Shown: positions 10,662 to 22,011, counted from the stretch's first letter. The stretch is DNA of 64,000 nt from Flaveria trinervia (GCA_025506515.1 CM046442.1:110865991-110929990), one strand, 5' to 3'. Numbers and translations: made by a program. Notes: generated by a model not told the origin, from the sequence alone.

Positions 10662-11683
10662 TCACTTACTCACCGTCAACTTGTTCAGCTCAGGGTAGTC
10701 AATACACATCCTCATACTATTGTCCTTCTTCTTCACAAATAAAACTGGAGCACCCCAAGGAGAGATACTCGGTCTAATGAACCCCTTATCAAGCAACTCT
10801 TGCAATTGCTTTATCAGTTCTTTCATCTTGGTCGGAGCCAACCTATATGGTGCCTTAGCAACAGGTTGAGCACCTGATATCAAATCAAACTGGAATTCAA
10901 TCTCGCGGCCCGGTGGCACACCTGGTAAATCGTCTGGGAACACGTCCGGAAAGTCACACACTATTGGTACATCAGACAGTTGTGGTGTTGGCGTATCCAT
11001 GTCATTAACGTAAGCCACGTAGGCACTATAACCATGCGTCATGCACTTTCCCGCCACCGCCATCGAAATCACCTTTGGGATAGTTGTAACTCGATCAAGG
11101 TAAATCGTTACCAAACTCCCGTCAGGCGATATCCATTTAACCATCTTCTTGCGACACACAATATTCGCCTCGTATTCCGCCAACCAATCCATTCTTAGGA
11201 CTACATCGAAACCACCTAAGGTCATTACGAATGGTCTAACTTGAAACTTATGACCTTCTAGTTCTATGTCACAACCTTCTATTATCTCAGAAATCCTGGT
11301 AGACTTACCTATGGCAGTTTCTTCATCGAAGGGCTCGCCAATACTTCTACTCCTAATGGGCAACCTAGCATAGAGGCAGTGGAAATGATAATCCTGCTAG
11401 CACCGGAATCAAATAATACAGATGCAAGATTTTGGTTTACTAGAAACGTAGCTGACACCACATCGGGGTCCGTGATAGCCTCCTCCCTGGTCATCATTAA
11501 AGCACGGGCACTCACCTTCTGCCCTTCTATCCCCACCATCTTCTTTGCACCAGAACTCTCAGCCCTTGGCTTCTTCTAGTCTCTACTCATGTGGCCCTCT
11601 CCCTCGTAGTTATAGCACCGTATCACCCTACACTCTGTTGCCAGATGCCCGGGCCTCGTACATTTGAAGAAGAGGTTTGATCC
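10662..11683 (-). pseudogene. pol: Chromovirus zinc knuckle, protease and N-terminal reverse transcriptase
   Basis: On the minus strand a Gag zinc knuckle (CTRPGHLATEC with upstream CFK-like text, about 11640-11670) is followed by CYNYEGEGHMSRD. The protease has VLFDSGASR (about 11400-11430). A linker with LGGFDVVLRMDWL (about 11190-11230) and CDFPDVFPDDLPGVPP follows, and then the RT fingers with PYRLAPTKMKELIKQL, GFIRPSISPWGAPVLFVKKK and CIDYPELNKLTV. The reading ends before the catalytic F(I/V)DD motif. Two long frames (11539-11309 and 11363-10662) overlap with a frameshift. This is the best preserved protease of the family in the window. Confidence 0.8.
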
Positions 11684-13519
11684 CAAAATGGATGCCATCC
11701 TAAATGAGCCAAGTAGCCGCTCGTGCCAGCCTCAGACACCATCACCTGCCAACCGGAAACAAATAAAAGTCAGCGTTGTTAAGTGAGTTCTTAATTAAAA
11801 TAGAATATACTTTACTTTCATTTCAAACCATCCTTTGCATTCTTACGCAATTAAGCATCATACGTACATATAGATAATATCATTATTATCTTCCAAAACT
11901 GTTCATTACATACATTCATCATTACTTCTTTACATTACCAATACCTTGAACTTTACCTCACCATCATGCATAAAGTGGGCATTGGGCCGAAGTAGTAGAG
12001 TCATTCATGTGTACTAAGGCCTAGTGCTATACCCCACCATCCTGCATAAAGCGGGTACTGGGCCAAAGTCTATAATAGACCCCCATACATTATGCTCGGT
12101 GCCCTGACCCCATCATGTGCTATACCCCATCATCATGCATAAAGCGGGTACTGGGCCGAAGTCTATAATAGACCCCCATACATTATGCCCAGTGTCTTGA
12201 CCACAGTACCAGGGTAAGCGACATGGGTTTCATACAAATGGTCCATCACAAAGATTAGACCCCGTTGTGCATCCTTCTGGGCTAGCTAACCAACACCCCG
12301 TTGAACAAACACCCTTCTTTGGGTGTGAAATCTCCAAACAAGGCTTGCAAGACTTTCCATTTCATCATTTATTAATGTATGCATTCACTCATAATTTACG
12401 TTCCCCTTTACAGTATCTTCCCCTTTACGTTACATAATACTTTTCATTTAGATTCACAACTATACTCCGTAAAGCCACGGAAAATAAACATATATAATAA
12501 GGAATATAAACATACATAACCACAAGGAATCATCACCGTACATGACATAACAATCATCATACATGTCATAACATACCCCACACATCATCAAAAGACAACA
12601 TACTTCACCCCCGGTAACATCCCAAGTCATAGCCTACACTTTGCATTCTCCCCAAAATCTCAGAAAATATTCAAAGTATTAGGCACATGGGCACTATACA
12701 GACGCATGGACTTCTGGGCGCATGGGGAACTTCCGGGTGCATGGGTACTATTTGGGCGCATGGCCTATCACTAGTCATTCTAGGCAAATTCTTGGCGCAT
12801 GGGCACTATGCAGACGAATGTGTGCCTAGGCGCATGGGCTTTCTGGGTGTGTGGCCACTTAGTCAAATTCATGCTATTTCTAGCTACATGGACACTATTT
12901 GGGCACATGAGAAATCTTTCAGGCGTATGGGAAACCAACCTATACTATAACCATTCCAATTCAGTCCCCAATCCATCATCTAACAGATTCTGAGCTTATC
13001 ACAAGCATTCTAAGCGATAGAAAAACATTCATAACATAATCATAATCAATTTAACACCCAAATCAAACCCCACCCACAAACACATTCCTACACATACATA
13101 CAGGTGTAAACCCATTTTTATATAAATGAACATACATGCATTTCCAGCCCCGAATGTAATTGAGTTCTACCACCTAGAAACCCACCAAACACACATCCAA
13201 ACACACACTCAAAAACATAAGCATAAATCCGGGGCTATAATCAGCAAAGAACAACTTAAAATGGTATATTCTTACCTTGAATTCAATCTTCTTCTGGTTC
13301 TTCTCCCTAAAACCTATATCTGATTTCTCTTACTAGAACCTTAGGAAAAGAAGTGTGCAGATGGGATGGCGGCCTTGCCCACCTTTTGTACAACCATTTT
13401 TGACACCTTTTTGACCTTCTGACACATTCAACGCCTCAACTTGGGTTTTATTGTGTTAATTTCTTTTTCTTCACTTTTATTCTTTTCTTGGTTACTTTAA
13501 AAAATATCTAGGTGTTACA
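11684..13519 (-). repeat. 5' LTR of the compound, missing about 215 bp at its PBS end
   Basis: On the minus strand it starts TGTAACACCTAG at 13519, next to the CATGG duplication, and runs to 11684, where AAATGGATGCC is fused directly to gag zinc-knuckle sequence. The fusion removes the LTR end, PBS, leader and most of gag. It has three degenerate 120-bp-type units (11945-12220) and the GCGCATGGG array (12680-12930). Confidence 0.8.
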
Positions 13520-13978
13520 CATGGTGTTTTTTCCACTCCCATGTTGTTAACCATACTTTATTACACTGTTCATTCCTTATTAGATATTACAATTACCATC
13601 TTTATTTAGTGACAAAAAGTAAGTCATGGACATATCATGACTACCAAATCTTAGATAGTATTTTATCTAAGATACCTTATCTTTAGCAATGTAGTATTTG
13701 TTTTAGTCAACGTTTCGAGCTGGTATCAAAGTATATCAACTTGTAAATAGTAGTATATATAGTTTCTTTTTGTAACTCATGTAACATGCTTGTAAGAGTC
13801 TTGTAATACTTTTAGTTGAGAAGTAATATATACAAGTATCTTGAAAATTATCTTCTTGTGTTTTGATTACTTAGAATATTATTATAAACTCTTAGAGGGA
13901 TTTGACATCATCTAACCGAGTGTGATTCTATTAGTTTGAGAAATAATAATACTGTTGAGTGACCAAAACCGATATACA
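13520..13978 (+). repeat. Second half of the split Sirevirus family-C LTR
   Basis: After the CATGG duplication, the sequence matches the reverse complement of 14700-14280 closely: AAGTAAGTCATGGACAT, CTTATCTAAGATACC-like text, TATATATAGT (TATA box, about 13753-13762) and GAGAAGTAATATATACAAGT. It ends near CA at 13977-13978. With 4456-4840 it makes an LTR of about 840 bp, near the 863 bp of the solo copy at 14247. Confidence 0.8.
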
Positions 13979-14201
13979 TGCATACATATACATGTATATA
14001 TATAGATATAAATGTACATGTATATACATATGTGTAAATGTATATACATATACATGTATATGTATATGTATATAGATGTACATGTATATGTAAATAGATG
14101 TACAAGTATATGTATATACATATACATGTATATGTATAAGTAATACGTATACATGTATACGTATATAAGTACACATGTATAGGTATAAACGAATACATAT
14201 A
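13979..14201. repeat. TA/CATA-rich microsatellite
   Basis: Compound ATAC/ATGT/TA dinucleotide repeats run without coding value between the family-C LTR end and the Cassandra array. Long Tyr/Ile/Cys-rich frames here are produced by the repeat. Confidence 0.85.
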
Positions 14202-14246
14202 TATGACACCATACACATATCTCACATCGGTCGTGGACAAGGAATA

Positions 14247-15109
14247 TGCAGGATCGGGTTTGTCACAGAAACACTTGGATTTCTCTTAAACTAACTTATA
14301 GAAACACTCAATTCAGATGAAGTAAAGTCTTTTACAAGAGTTGATAATAATATAATAAGTAGTAATGGAACACACAGAAATAAATTTTCAAGGTACTTGT
14401 ATATATTACTTCTCAACTCAAATATTACAAGACTCTTACGAGCATGATACATGAGTTACAATGAGAGACTATATATACTAGATCCTACAGTCGGATATAT
14501 TTTGATACCAGCTGGAAACCTAAGACTAAAGCATATACTACAATGCTAAAGTTAAGGTATCTTAGATAAAGTATTATCTAAGATATGGTAGTCATGACAT
14601 GTCCATGACTTACCTTTTGTCACCAACTAAAGATGGCAACTGTACTAACATAAAAAGGTAAACAGTGGATTAAAGTATGGTCAACTGCATGGCTTTTGAG
14701 AAAGCGCCATGCAGTATATCAGAGATTTGCAGTGGTGTGACAAGGAGGCCATACTTATGTCCACTGGATAATAGCAGCGTTTTCCGAAGGTAAGTTGGCT
14801 TGGGAAGAACAAGTTCTTCCGAAGCCACTTATACTTTGGAAGAGGCTTCTATACTTTCGAGGCTTGAGGACTTCTGTACTTCGGAAGTTGACTTCAGTTC
14901 TGTCTTTCTAAGTCTTGAACTTCGGAAGTAGGTTCATTGTCTTTGGAAGTTGGAACTTTTCCTTCGGAAGTAAGCTTTACACTTTGTCTTTGGAAGAACT
15001 CCTTTTTCCTTCGGAAGTTCCACACTTATCTTTGGAAGTCCTTTATTTTTTGTACCAAAATCTTCTAAGTGACTTGGTTTTGGTTGCACCAGCCTTTCTA
15101 GATCCAAAA
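14247..15109 (-). mobile_element. Sirevirus family-C/H solo LTR inside the first Cassandra LTR (TSD GAATA)
   Basis: The 863-bp insert is flanked by GAATA (14242-14246 and 15110-15114). Read on the minus strand it begins TTTTGGATC (a mutated TGTTGGATC), carries many TTCGGAAG / CTTCCGAAG words (14790-15050), a TATATATAG TATA box (about 14470) and ends in CTGCA. It lacks internal sequence. The two flanks join to a Cassandra LTR of 268 bp, the same length as the neighbours, so the boundaries are well fixed. It also gives an uninterrupted reference for the LTR split at CATGG. Confidence 0.85.
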
Positions 15110-15559
15110 GAATATTATGGTTCATAAGGAATGTCTGACCTCTAACATCAACAATGCTTTTTAGGAGTATTGGCTATGGATAAGAGGAGAACTCCATAGT
15201 TAAGCGTGCTCAGCTAGGAGCAATCTAGGGATGGAGACCTCCTTATGAAGTTTTGACCTAGGCAACCAAAAGCAAATATGTGAGCTCCTCATGGGCAAAG
15301 CGGACAATATTGTTGGTGTGAGGGGCCGGTTGTTATAGAATGGTATATGAGTCACTCCTATGTCGTTCAGGGTGTGAGACATAACTCACCAAGGATGGTG
15401 ACTTCTCGAGCTCATCGAGAACGATAAGTCCAAACTGGGGGTCTTTGTGACACCTTACACATATCTCACATCGGTCATGGATAGGAGAGATTCTTAGTTC
15501 ATATGGAATGTCTGGTCTCTAACATTAACGTGTTTCGTGTGTATTGGATGTGGATGAGA

Positions 15560-15630
15560 GGAGAACTACACAGTTAAGCATGCTTAGTTGGGAGCAATCC
15601 AGGGATGGGTGATCTCCCTGGGAAGTTTTC
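15560..15630 (+). promoter_or_regulatory. 5S rRNA-derived segment with internal Pol III promoter-like boxes (one of five copies)
   Basis: The segment contains GAGAACTACACAGTTAAGC, GGGAGCAATCC and AGGGATGGGTGATCTCC, matching the order of the A box, intermediate element and C box of plant 5S rRNA. Equivalent copies lie at about 15184-15255, 15935-16005, 16313-16380 and 16688-16725. Only the middle to 3' part of 5S is recognisable and each copy has substitutions, so these are element parts and not 5S genes. Whether any is transcribed by Pol III cannot be read from sequence. Confidence 0.75.
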
Positions 15631-16756
15631 ACCCGGTCAACCAAAAACAAATTCGTGAGCTACTCGTGGGCAAAGCAAACAATATTGTTGGTGTGAGAGG
15701 TCCAGTGTTATAGAATGGTATCAAATTCACTCCTATGCCGTTCGAGGTGTGAGACATACCTCACCAAGGATGGTGACTTCTCGGCCTCATAAAGGATGAT
15801 GAGTACAAACAGGGGGTGCTTATGACACCTTATACATATCACACATCAGCTATGGACAGGAGAGATTCTTGGTTCATAAGGAATCTTTGGCCTCTAACAT
15901 CAACCATGCCTTTTGTGAGTATTGGTTGTGGATGAGAGGAGAATTCCATGGTTAAGCGTGCTCAGGTGGGAGCAATCCAAGGATGATTGACCACCCTTAA
16001 AAGTTTTCACCCGGGAAACCAAAAGCAAATGCGTGAGCTTCACATAAGCAAAGTGGACAATATTGTTGATGTGAGGGTCGGGTGTTACAAAATGGTATCA
16101 GAGCCACTCCTGTGCCGTTCGGGGTGTGAGACATGCCTTTCCAAGGATGGTGACCTCACGGGCTAATCGAGGACAATGAGTCCAAACAGGTGGTGCTTGT
16201 GACACCTTACACATATCCCACATCGGCCGTGGACAAAAGATATTCATGGTTCATAAGGAATATGTGGCCCCTAACTTCAACAACGCATTTTAGGAGTATT
16301 GGCTGTGAATGAGAGAAAAACTCCATAGTTAAGCATGCTCAGGTGGGAGCAATCCAGGGATGGGTGACCTCCCTCGGAATGTTTAACCCGAACAAACAAA
16401 AGCAAATCCATGAGTTTTTCATGGGCAAAGCAAACAATATTGTTGGTGTGAGGGGTGGGGTGTTATAGAATGGTATTAGAGCCACACATGTGTAATTCGG
16501 ACCGTGAGACATACCTCACTAAGGATGGTGACTTCTCATGCTCATCGAGAATGATAAGTCCAAACCGGGGGTGCTTCTGACACCTTATACATATCCCATA
16601 TCAGTCACGGACAAGAGAGATTTTTAGTTCATCTGGAATGTCTAGCCTCTAACATCAACAATGCGTTTTTGGAGCATTGGTTGTGAATAAGAGGAGAACT
16701 TCGTAGTTAAGCATGCTCAGGATGAGCAATCTAGAACATCGAGAACGCGTTTTGGG

Positions 16757-16802
16757 AGTGTATATATGTGTGTGTGTGTGTATATATATGTATATATATA
16801 TG

Positions 16803-16833
<31 letters not shown>

Positions 16834-17025
16834 GTATGTATATATTCATATATCTATATATATATGTATATATATGTATATGTATATATATATGTATATA
16901 TATATATATATATTATATATATACATATATATGTATATATGTGTATATATATGTATATGTACATATATATCTGTATATATGTACATACACACATATATAT
17001 GTGTACATATGTATATATATATATA

Positions 17026-17060
<35 letters not shown>

Positions 17061-17276
17061 ATATATATTATATATATATATAATATATATATATATATCA
17101 TATACATATATATCTATATATGTACATATATATATATATATACATATATATGTATATATGTGTATATATATATGTATATGTACATATATATCTGTATATA
17201 TGTACATACACACATATATATGTGTACATATGTATATATATATATATCTATATATATATACATATATATATCTATA

Positions 17277-17339
<63 letters not shown>

Positions 17340-17373
17340 CTATATATGTACATATATATATATATATATGTAT
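16757..17373. repeat. Long (TA)n/(TATG)n compound microsatellite with an internal duplication
   Basis: About 600 bp of TA, TATG and TACA repeats. A block of about 110 bp around 16926-17035 recurs around 17143-17260, so the tract grew partly by segmental duplication. It separates the truncated Cassandra LTR from the truncated LTR of element H. Overlapping Ile/Tyr-only reading frames on both strands are artefacts. Confidence 0.9.
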
Positions 17374-17679
17374 TACAGGTTCGGTTTTGTATTCAATGCA
17401 AGTATTTCTCTCATACTTCGGAAGTGGCTACTTCTTCCTTTGGACGTCATTTTTCGGAAGTTGTGGTCTTCGTTTCTTCTAAGTGTTGAACTCTCGGAAT
17501 AGTAGAGACTTGATCTTTGGAAGCTGAAGCTTATCTTTGGAAGTTCCTTTGAGCTTCGCTTCAGAAGTTCAGCACATACCTTCGGAAGTGCTGAACTTGT
17601 CTTTGGAAGAACTTTATTAGTTGTACTCAAAATACTCTAACTTTTTGGTTTTGGTTGCACCAGCCTTCTTGATCCAACA
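17374..17679 (-). repeat. Start of the 3' LTR of Sirevirus H, truncated
   Basis: On the minus strand the LTR begins TGTTGGATCAAG at 17679 and shows repeated TTCGGAAG words, matching the first 300 bp of the 863-bp solo LTR. It ends abruptly in the microsatellite at about 17373, so the TATA region and the rest are missing. Confidence 0.8.
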
Positions 17680-17690
17680 AACTCCCCGTA
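17680..17690 (-). other. Polypurine tract of Sirevirus H
   Basis: On the minus strand TACGGGGAGTT stands immediately before the LTR start. It sets the polarity of H as minus and the LTR as its 3' LTR. Confidence 0.75.
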
Positions 17691-18240
17691 GGCTGATGCT
17701 ACCAAAACTTCACTTGTTCCTGCTTCTCTAAACATTCAACACTAGGGAAAGCAGATACTTATCTGATTCTTTGTTCTTCTTGGAAGTGGTGCTGAGAAGT
17801 TTGTATAGATCATTCGTGGACAGGAGATCCCGTTTGTCACTCTAAATTATATGTACCCTCTGTTGAGTCCCTCTGAAGAGAGTTAGTTTACGAGAGTTAT
17901 ATTCATACTCCCATCTAACTATTGGGTCCAATTCAGGGCCATCTACCATTTGTAGAAAGGCTTTTCCTTTGATGGATGACCTTTTCTTGTCTTCCTTCTC
18001 TCTTATCTTCAACTTCTCTTTAATTTTGGCTTTTGCAGTTAGCTGAGCAAGATGAAGGCTGCTAAGATGAGTTCTAATGTGAGTAGCTATGTCGAAGTTG
18101 GAGGTATTAGAGAATGGCTTCTCTTCTAACTCACTAATATCAAATCTTCAATTGTGTAGCTGGGAAGAGGCATTCAGCCTGGTGCTCTCTCCACTCTCTC
18201 TCTCCTCAACAAAGTTGTGAGAGGCTTCATCAAGCCTCCA
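17691..18240 (-). other. 3' untranslated part of Sirevirus H
   Basis: This lies between the end of the env-like frame and the PPT. The part up to about 17770 matches 4362-4455. I see no coding region apart from short broken frames; C-terminal env-like remnants may reach into 18100-18240. Confidence 0.5.
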
Positions 18241-21200
18241 CTAGATAATCTTCTTTCTTGGCACAAAGGGCTGACTAGGAACCTTGTCCCCTTTCTTTGT
18301 ATCCTGTAGAGTCACCAGCTTTCTTTTGAGCTTCTTCTCTTCATCATTTAAGGAATCGGAGTTGAGGCCAAGTAGTCTAGCAGCTTGGTCTAGTGTTCCT
18401 CTTGGGAGATCAAGGAATTGCTCTCTTGTGAGGGAACTTGAGGAGTTGTCAATGTAAGTCAAATTGACAGACTCCTCCTGACAGGAGATATTGCTCAAAG
18501 ATGTCTACTTGATGAGCTTCCTCTTGATCTCCTTAAACTCTTCTAATGAAAGAGGTTTGGATGAATGAGGGGATGACTTGGGTGGTTGTATGGTTGATGA
18601 GGATTGGGTTCTTGGTAAGGTTTTAGGTTTCAGAATAGGTAGTTTTGGTGGTTTTCTGGATTGGGTAGGTGAGGAAGTGGGTAAGGTTGATGATGTGGCT
18701 TCAGGTTTTAAGGCTCAGAGGTTGGTTCAGTTTTGATAGGTAACGGGAAGGGGATACGTTCAGGTTAAGGTTGTCGTAGTGAAGAAGGTGTGAAAGTCAT
18801 TCCTTACTCTTTTGTACATCTCTTTCCTTCTAACTGAGCGTATGTCAGCTTTGATCCCACTAGCAATACGCTGCAGGGTCTTTATGGACATGGGTCCTAC
18901 CTGCCTGCCATAGAAGCCATGGACCCTGAGATACTCTTTCATCCAGGCTTTGTCCCGAGACTTCTTCAAGGCTACAAGGTCAGCATCATCTTCCTTTTTC
19001 TTTCTCTCCTTCATCCTTTCTCTAGAAGCCCTCTTTCTTTTGTTCTCCATTTGATCATGTTCATGTTTTACTAGCCAAAGGATTGTGTCATTGTTATGTG
19101 GAGCAAGTTCCTCAAGAGAGAATCCTCTTGAGTTCAGAAAGGTTGTTCTCTCACTCCTTAGCCTTTGATCAGCTTCCTCCTTTTTCTTCAAGTTTTCATC
19201 TTCCAAGACCAACCTTGCTACTTCGTCTGGTTCTTTTAATAGCAAGGTTGCTTTTTCTAATTCAATCAGCTCCTCTAATAGTAAGAGGAGAACTTCTTCA
19301 TTTGTAGCTCCAATCTTGACAAGTATGTCAATACTTTCACTCTTTTGTTGTTATTAACTGCTTCCTGGTTGGCTACAACTGCTTTGCTACTAGCAGCTAG
19401 TAGTTTCCAAGTGGGTAGTCTCCTTTTTCTTTTCAATGTATCCAACATTTCCTCCTCTAACAGTTCTTCCTTAGTCAGCTTCCTTTTTCCTTTGACATCT
19501 TTTGAAGCTTTAGACCTTGGAGGTTCTTGTATAGAGAATTTAGGCTATTAAGTGGTTGTTGGAGCATGAAGTGATGATGGTGATTGAGTGATGGGTAACT
19601 TGAGAAAGTCCTCACTGTTTACCTCAGATGCTAGCTCTAGGATTGCATCTGTGATAATAAGATCATCGGACAAGGAGAAGAGTCCTTCCACAGCTTCCAT
19701 CTCTACTTCGGAAGATTGAAATTGTTCTTCTGCAGCTTTGACTTTTGCTTCGGAAGTCTGTGGTAATACACTCTCTGTCCCAACTATTTTGGTTGCTAGG
19801 CCATTAGTTTCTATTTCCCCTTCGAAATTAATCTCAGGTCCTATGTAGATCTTAGGTTGACTAACTTCCTCAAAAGTGGTAGAGGGTCTATTCAACATTT
19901 AAAGCACTTCAGCTCCAAAGTAGGCGACAAAGTTATCTGGTCCTAGCTACCACATAGAAGGTCCCATGAGAAACAAGGTAAGAAACTTGTTTATATCATT
20001 TAGCATCCTAGGATCCACCAGTAAGGTAACTGGAGGAGGCTCAAGGAAGACATCTGAGTGTTGAGAGGGATATCTTGAAGAGAGCTTTGAGATAATTAAG
20101 CTCTTGGACACCATGGGTGTTTGTCATTGAACATTCTCTCGCTTTTTGGTAGCATCATTTGGAGAGCTACATGAGCTAGAGGAAGAAGTCAGTGAGACCT
20201 GAACCGGTACATGCCTAACAAACCTTTTAATCTGTTTCTCCGCTAATTTAGCCTTGAGATTATCAATCTCAAGTTGTTGAGTGGGGGACCTACTTTCTAA
20301 AGTTTTAACCCTTAATTCAAGGTTTGAAACTTTTGTGAGTAGGTCTTGAATGGTGAGTTTCAATCTTCCTTCATCTTCATAAGAAGAATCATGGGGAGAT
20401 GAGGTAACATACCTTGTATGTTTATCCTCACCACCAGAAATGGTTTCTTGGCACCCTGGCTTCCCATGCATAATGATGTCTCTTTCAGGGTCATTAGAAT
20501 GCTTGGTTACCATAGATTTAGTCTCAGCAAGGACACCACTAACCTAAGGGCTCATTGAGGCACCTATAGTAGTGGTAGTTGAATCTACATGAGTCCCCTC
20601 CACTCTAGTAGGACTCACCTTAGTTTGGATATGCTAAAGGGAGCTAGAGATCAAGGGTCTCCTTTGGCTCAGCTGATCCTTTAATGGGTGTTGTGGATCA
20701 ACTTCATTGCCGTGAAGAGACATGAATTCTTTTTCAGATTCTGTCAATAGGTCAGTGAAAGATATGGAAGTTATGCCTAATGACCTGGGACTTTGATCAA
20801 TGTCTAATGGCATTAAGCCTTTGGTGGGCCTGTCCTTTTTGGCTGCTCAGAGGAGTATAGAGTTTCACCCTAAGGGCTTTTGGGTTGGGATTCAGGCTCA
20901 TGGGATTGAGACTAAGGAGACTCAATACCCATATTGAGGTCAAGTGTAAAGGAAGGTGGGACCTCAGGCTGAGTGTGAGCCCATGTTTCCACTTTAGCCT
21001 TTTTAGAACAGGGGAAACTTGTTCAATCAGAGGAGATTGAACAAGGGTTTATTTTCGATGTCTCTGGTAGGTGATCTTGATAGATGGAGAAGGTAGATTT
21101 GGCAATGTGAGGGTAGTTGCAGGTGTGGTTTCATCAATTGTGGGGTTAATAGGGATGTGACCAGTAGTCATTGGCTCAATCATACCTGAAAGAAGTGTAG

Positions 21201-21267
21201 TATGTCTTCTAGTGAAACTGGTGGACACTTTTTTTAAAACTTTGAAGATGGTCGGCCTCATGTGAGG
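18241..21267 (-). pseudogene. Env-like third ORF of Sirevirus H, C-terminal portion, broken
   Basis: A row of minus-strand frames (20513-20124, 19898-19548, 19245-18760, 18498-18241) is highly charged, with Lys/Glu-rich coiled-coil character at 19200-18980 (repeated RKR and KERKKK-type runs) and heptad-like spacing at 20330-20230. The same order (acidic middle, KKR-rich segment, then a segment like EYLRVHGFYGRQVGPMSIKTL) parallels element S (for example 32900-33010). The frame is split by several stops and by insertion of S at 21268-34983. Sireviruses are known to carry such an ORF after pol; its function is unproven, and I see no clear signal peptide or membrane helix. Confidence 0.65.
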
Positions 21268-21272
21268 GATAG

Positions 21273-22009
21273 TGTTGCACCCTGAAAGGATCATACATAC
21301 CAATTCAATGGGTGAGTTGATGGTTGCTTTGCTAGAATCCCATAAGTCCAAGAAGAAATGCGGATGAAGATCCTGCACAAGAAAAACCAAGTATGGTCTT
21401 CTTCATTTGTCAATGCGGAAGACATAAAACAAATACGGACAAGTATTTGTTCTTCCGTATTAACAAATGCGGAAGACCAATTAGTAATGCAGACAAGACT
21501 TTGTTCATCCGCATTTGCAAATGCGGATGACCAGACAAATGCGTAAAAGTATTTGTTCATCCGCATTAACCAATGCGGATGACCAACATACTAATGTGAA
21601 TGATCAAGTGAAGAAATGTTGATCAAGTCAACTCATCTGCATTTGCCAATGCGGATGAACAAGCAAAGATGCGGATCAAGACTTAGACTAGTTTTGATGA
21701 AATAGGTCAGGGGTAGTTTAGTCATTTTGTAAAGGCATCTTATCTGCCAATAAATAGAATAGATAACCTCACATGAGGTGACAAAATTTAGACAATCAGA
21801 ATATTTATATTCTCTAGGTGTATTATTTCTTTTCTTTCTAAACCCTAGCAGTCTTTGTAATCAATCACCTTTAATAATATATACAAAAGCATTTATGAGT
21901 ATTTCTTCTGCATTGAATGTTTCTTGATTGTATGATTCAGCCATTCAATCATTAACTCAGTCCTTATATTCGATCCTTAGTGAGAATCTGAATCTCACTA
22001 ACCCAGTCA
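21273..22009 (+). repeat. 5' LTR of Sirevirus S (737 bp)
   Basis: It begins TGTTGCACCCTG and ends CCCAGTCA. Between 21355 and 21690 it carries an array of CATCCGCATTTG / AATGCGGATG words, including a perfect 26-bp palindrome (21505-21530) and an 11-bp-arm inverted repeat (21557-21582). The core promoter reads CAATAAATAG (21748-21757), where the 3' LTR has TATAAATAG, so the TATA box here is weakened. Confidence 0.9.
21505..21582. promoter_or_regulatory. Palindromic CATCCGCAT..ATGCGGATG sites in the S LTR
   Basis: 21505-21530 is a perfect palindrome of 26 bp centred on TTTGCAAA, and 21557-21567 pairs with 21572-21582 around AACC. Related sites continue to 21655. They lie upstream of the TATA position, where LTR enhancers are usually found. 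A regulatory role is an inference from placement and recurrence. Confidence 0.55.
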
Positions 22010-22011
22010 AT

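Larger units (their letters stand above)
4841..13519 (-). mobile_element. Compound of two chromovirus copies with three LTRs and one outer TSD (CATGG)
   Basis: On the minus strand the order is: LTR part (13519-11684), zinc knuckle/protease/RT piece (11683-10662), integrase and chromodomain scraps with PPT (10660-10454), full LTR (10453-8236), PBS (8232-8220), gag and protease with a short RT piece (about 7890-6087), LTR part (6086-4841). Only the outer ends show a target duplication: CATGG at 4836-4840 and 13520-13524. The flanks rejoin into one Sirevirus LTR. The structure fits an ectopic or unequal recombination product of two tandem elements with later internal deletions. It cannot encode a complete Gag-Pol. 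Confidence 0.75.
14202..16735 (+). mobile_element. Tandem multimer of a Cassandra-type TRIM (4 LTR-internal units plus a truncated LTR)
   Basis: Five LTRs of about 268 bp start TRTGACACC at 14202, 15446, 15821, 16198 and 16576. The first is interrupted by a solo LTR (14247-15109) and the fifth is truncated near 16735. LTR ends (GTTATA or GTTACA) fall at 15337, 15712, 16089 and 16467. Between LTRs lie internal segments of about 108 bp, each with a primer site (TGGTATCAGAGCC in the best copy, 16093-16105) and a G-rich PPT (for example CAAACAGGGGGTGCT, 15807-15821). The repeat period is 375-378 bp. Each LTR contains sequence clearly related to 5S rRNA. Cassandra elements are known non-autonomous TRIMs with 5S-derived LTRs and a tRNA-Met PBS; the direct multimer is the unusual part. 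Confidence 0.85.

Noticed and set aside
15184..16725. 5S rRNA genes
   Set aside because: Only the middle to 3' part of 5S is present, with substitutions, inside LTRs that have PBS and PPT next to them; this is a Cassandra-type element.
16713..17502. Long reading frames of Ile/Tyr/Cys in the TA-rich tracts (also 13908-14240 and 51476-51892)
   Set aside because: They are translations of dinucleotide repeats on both strands with no domain or codon pattern.
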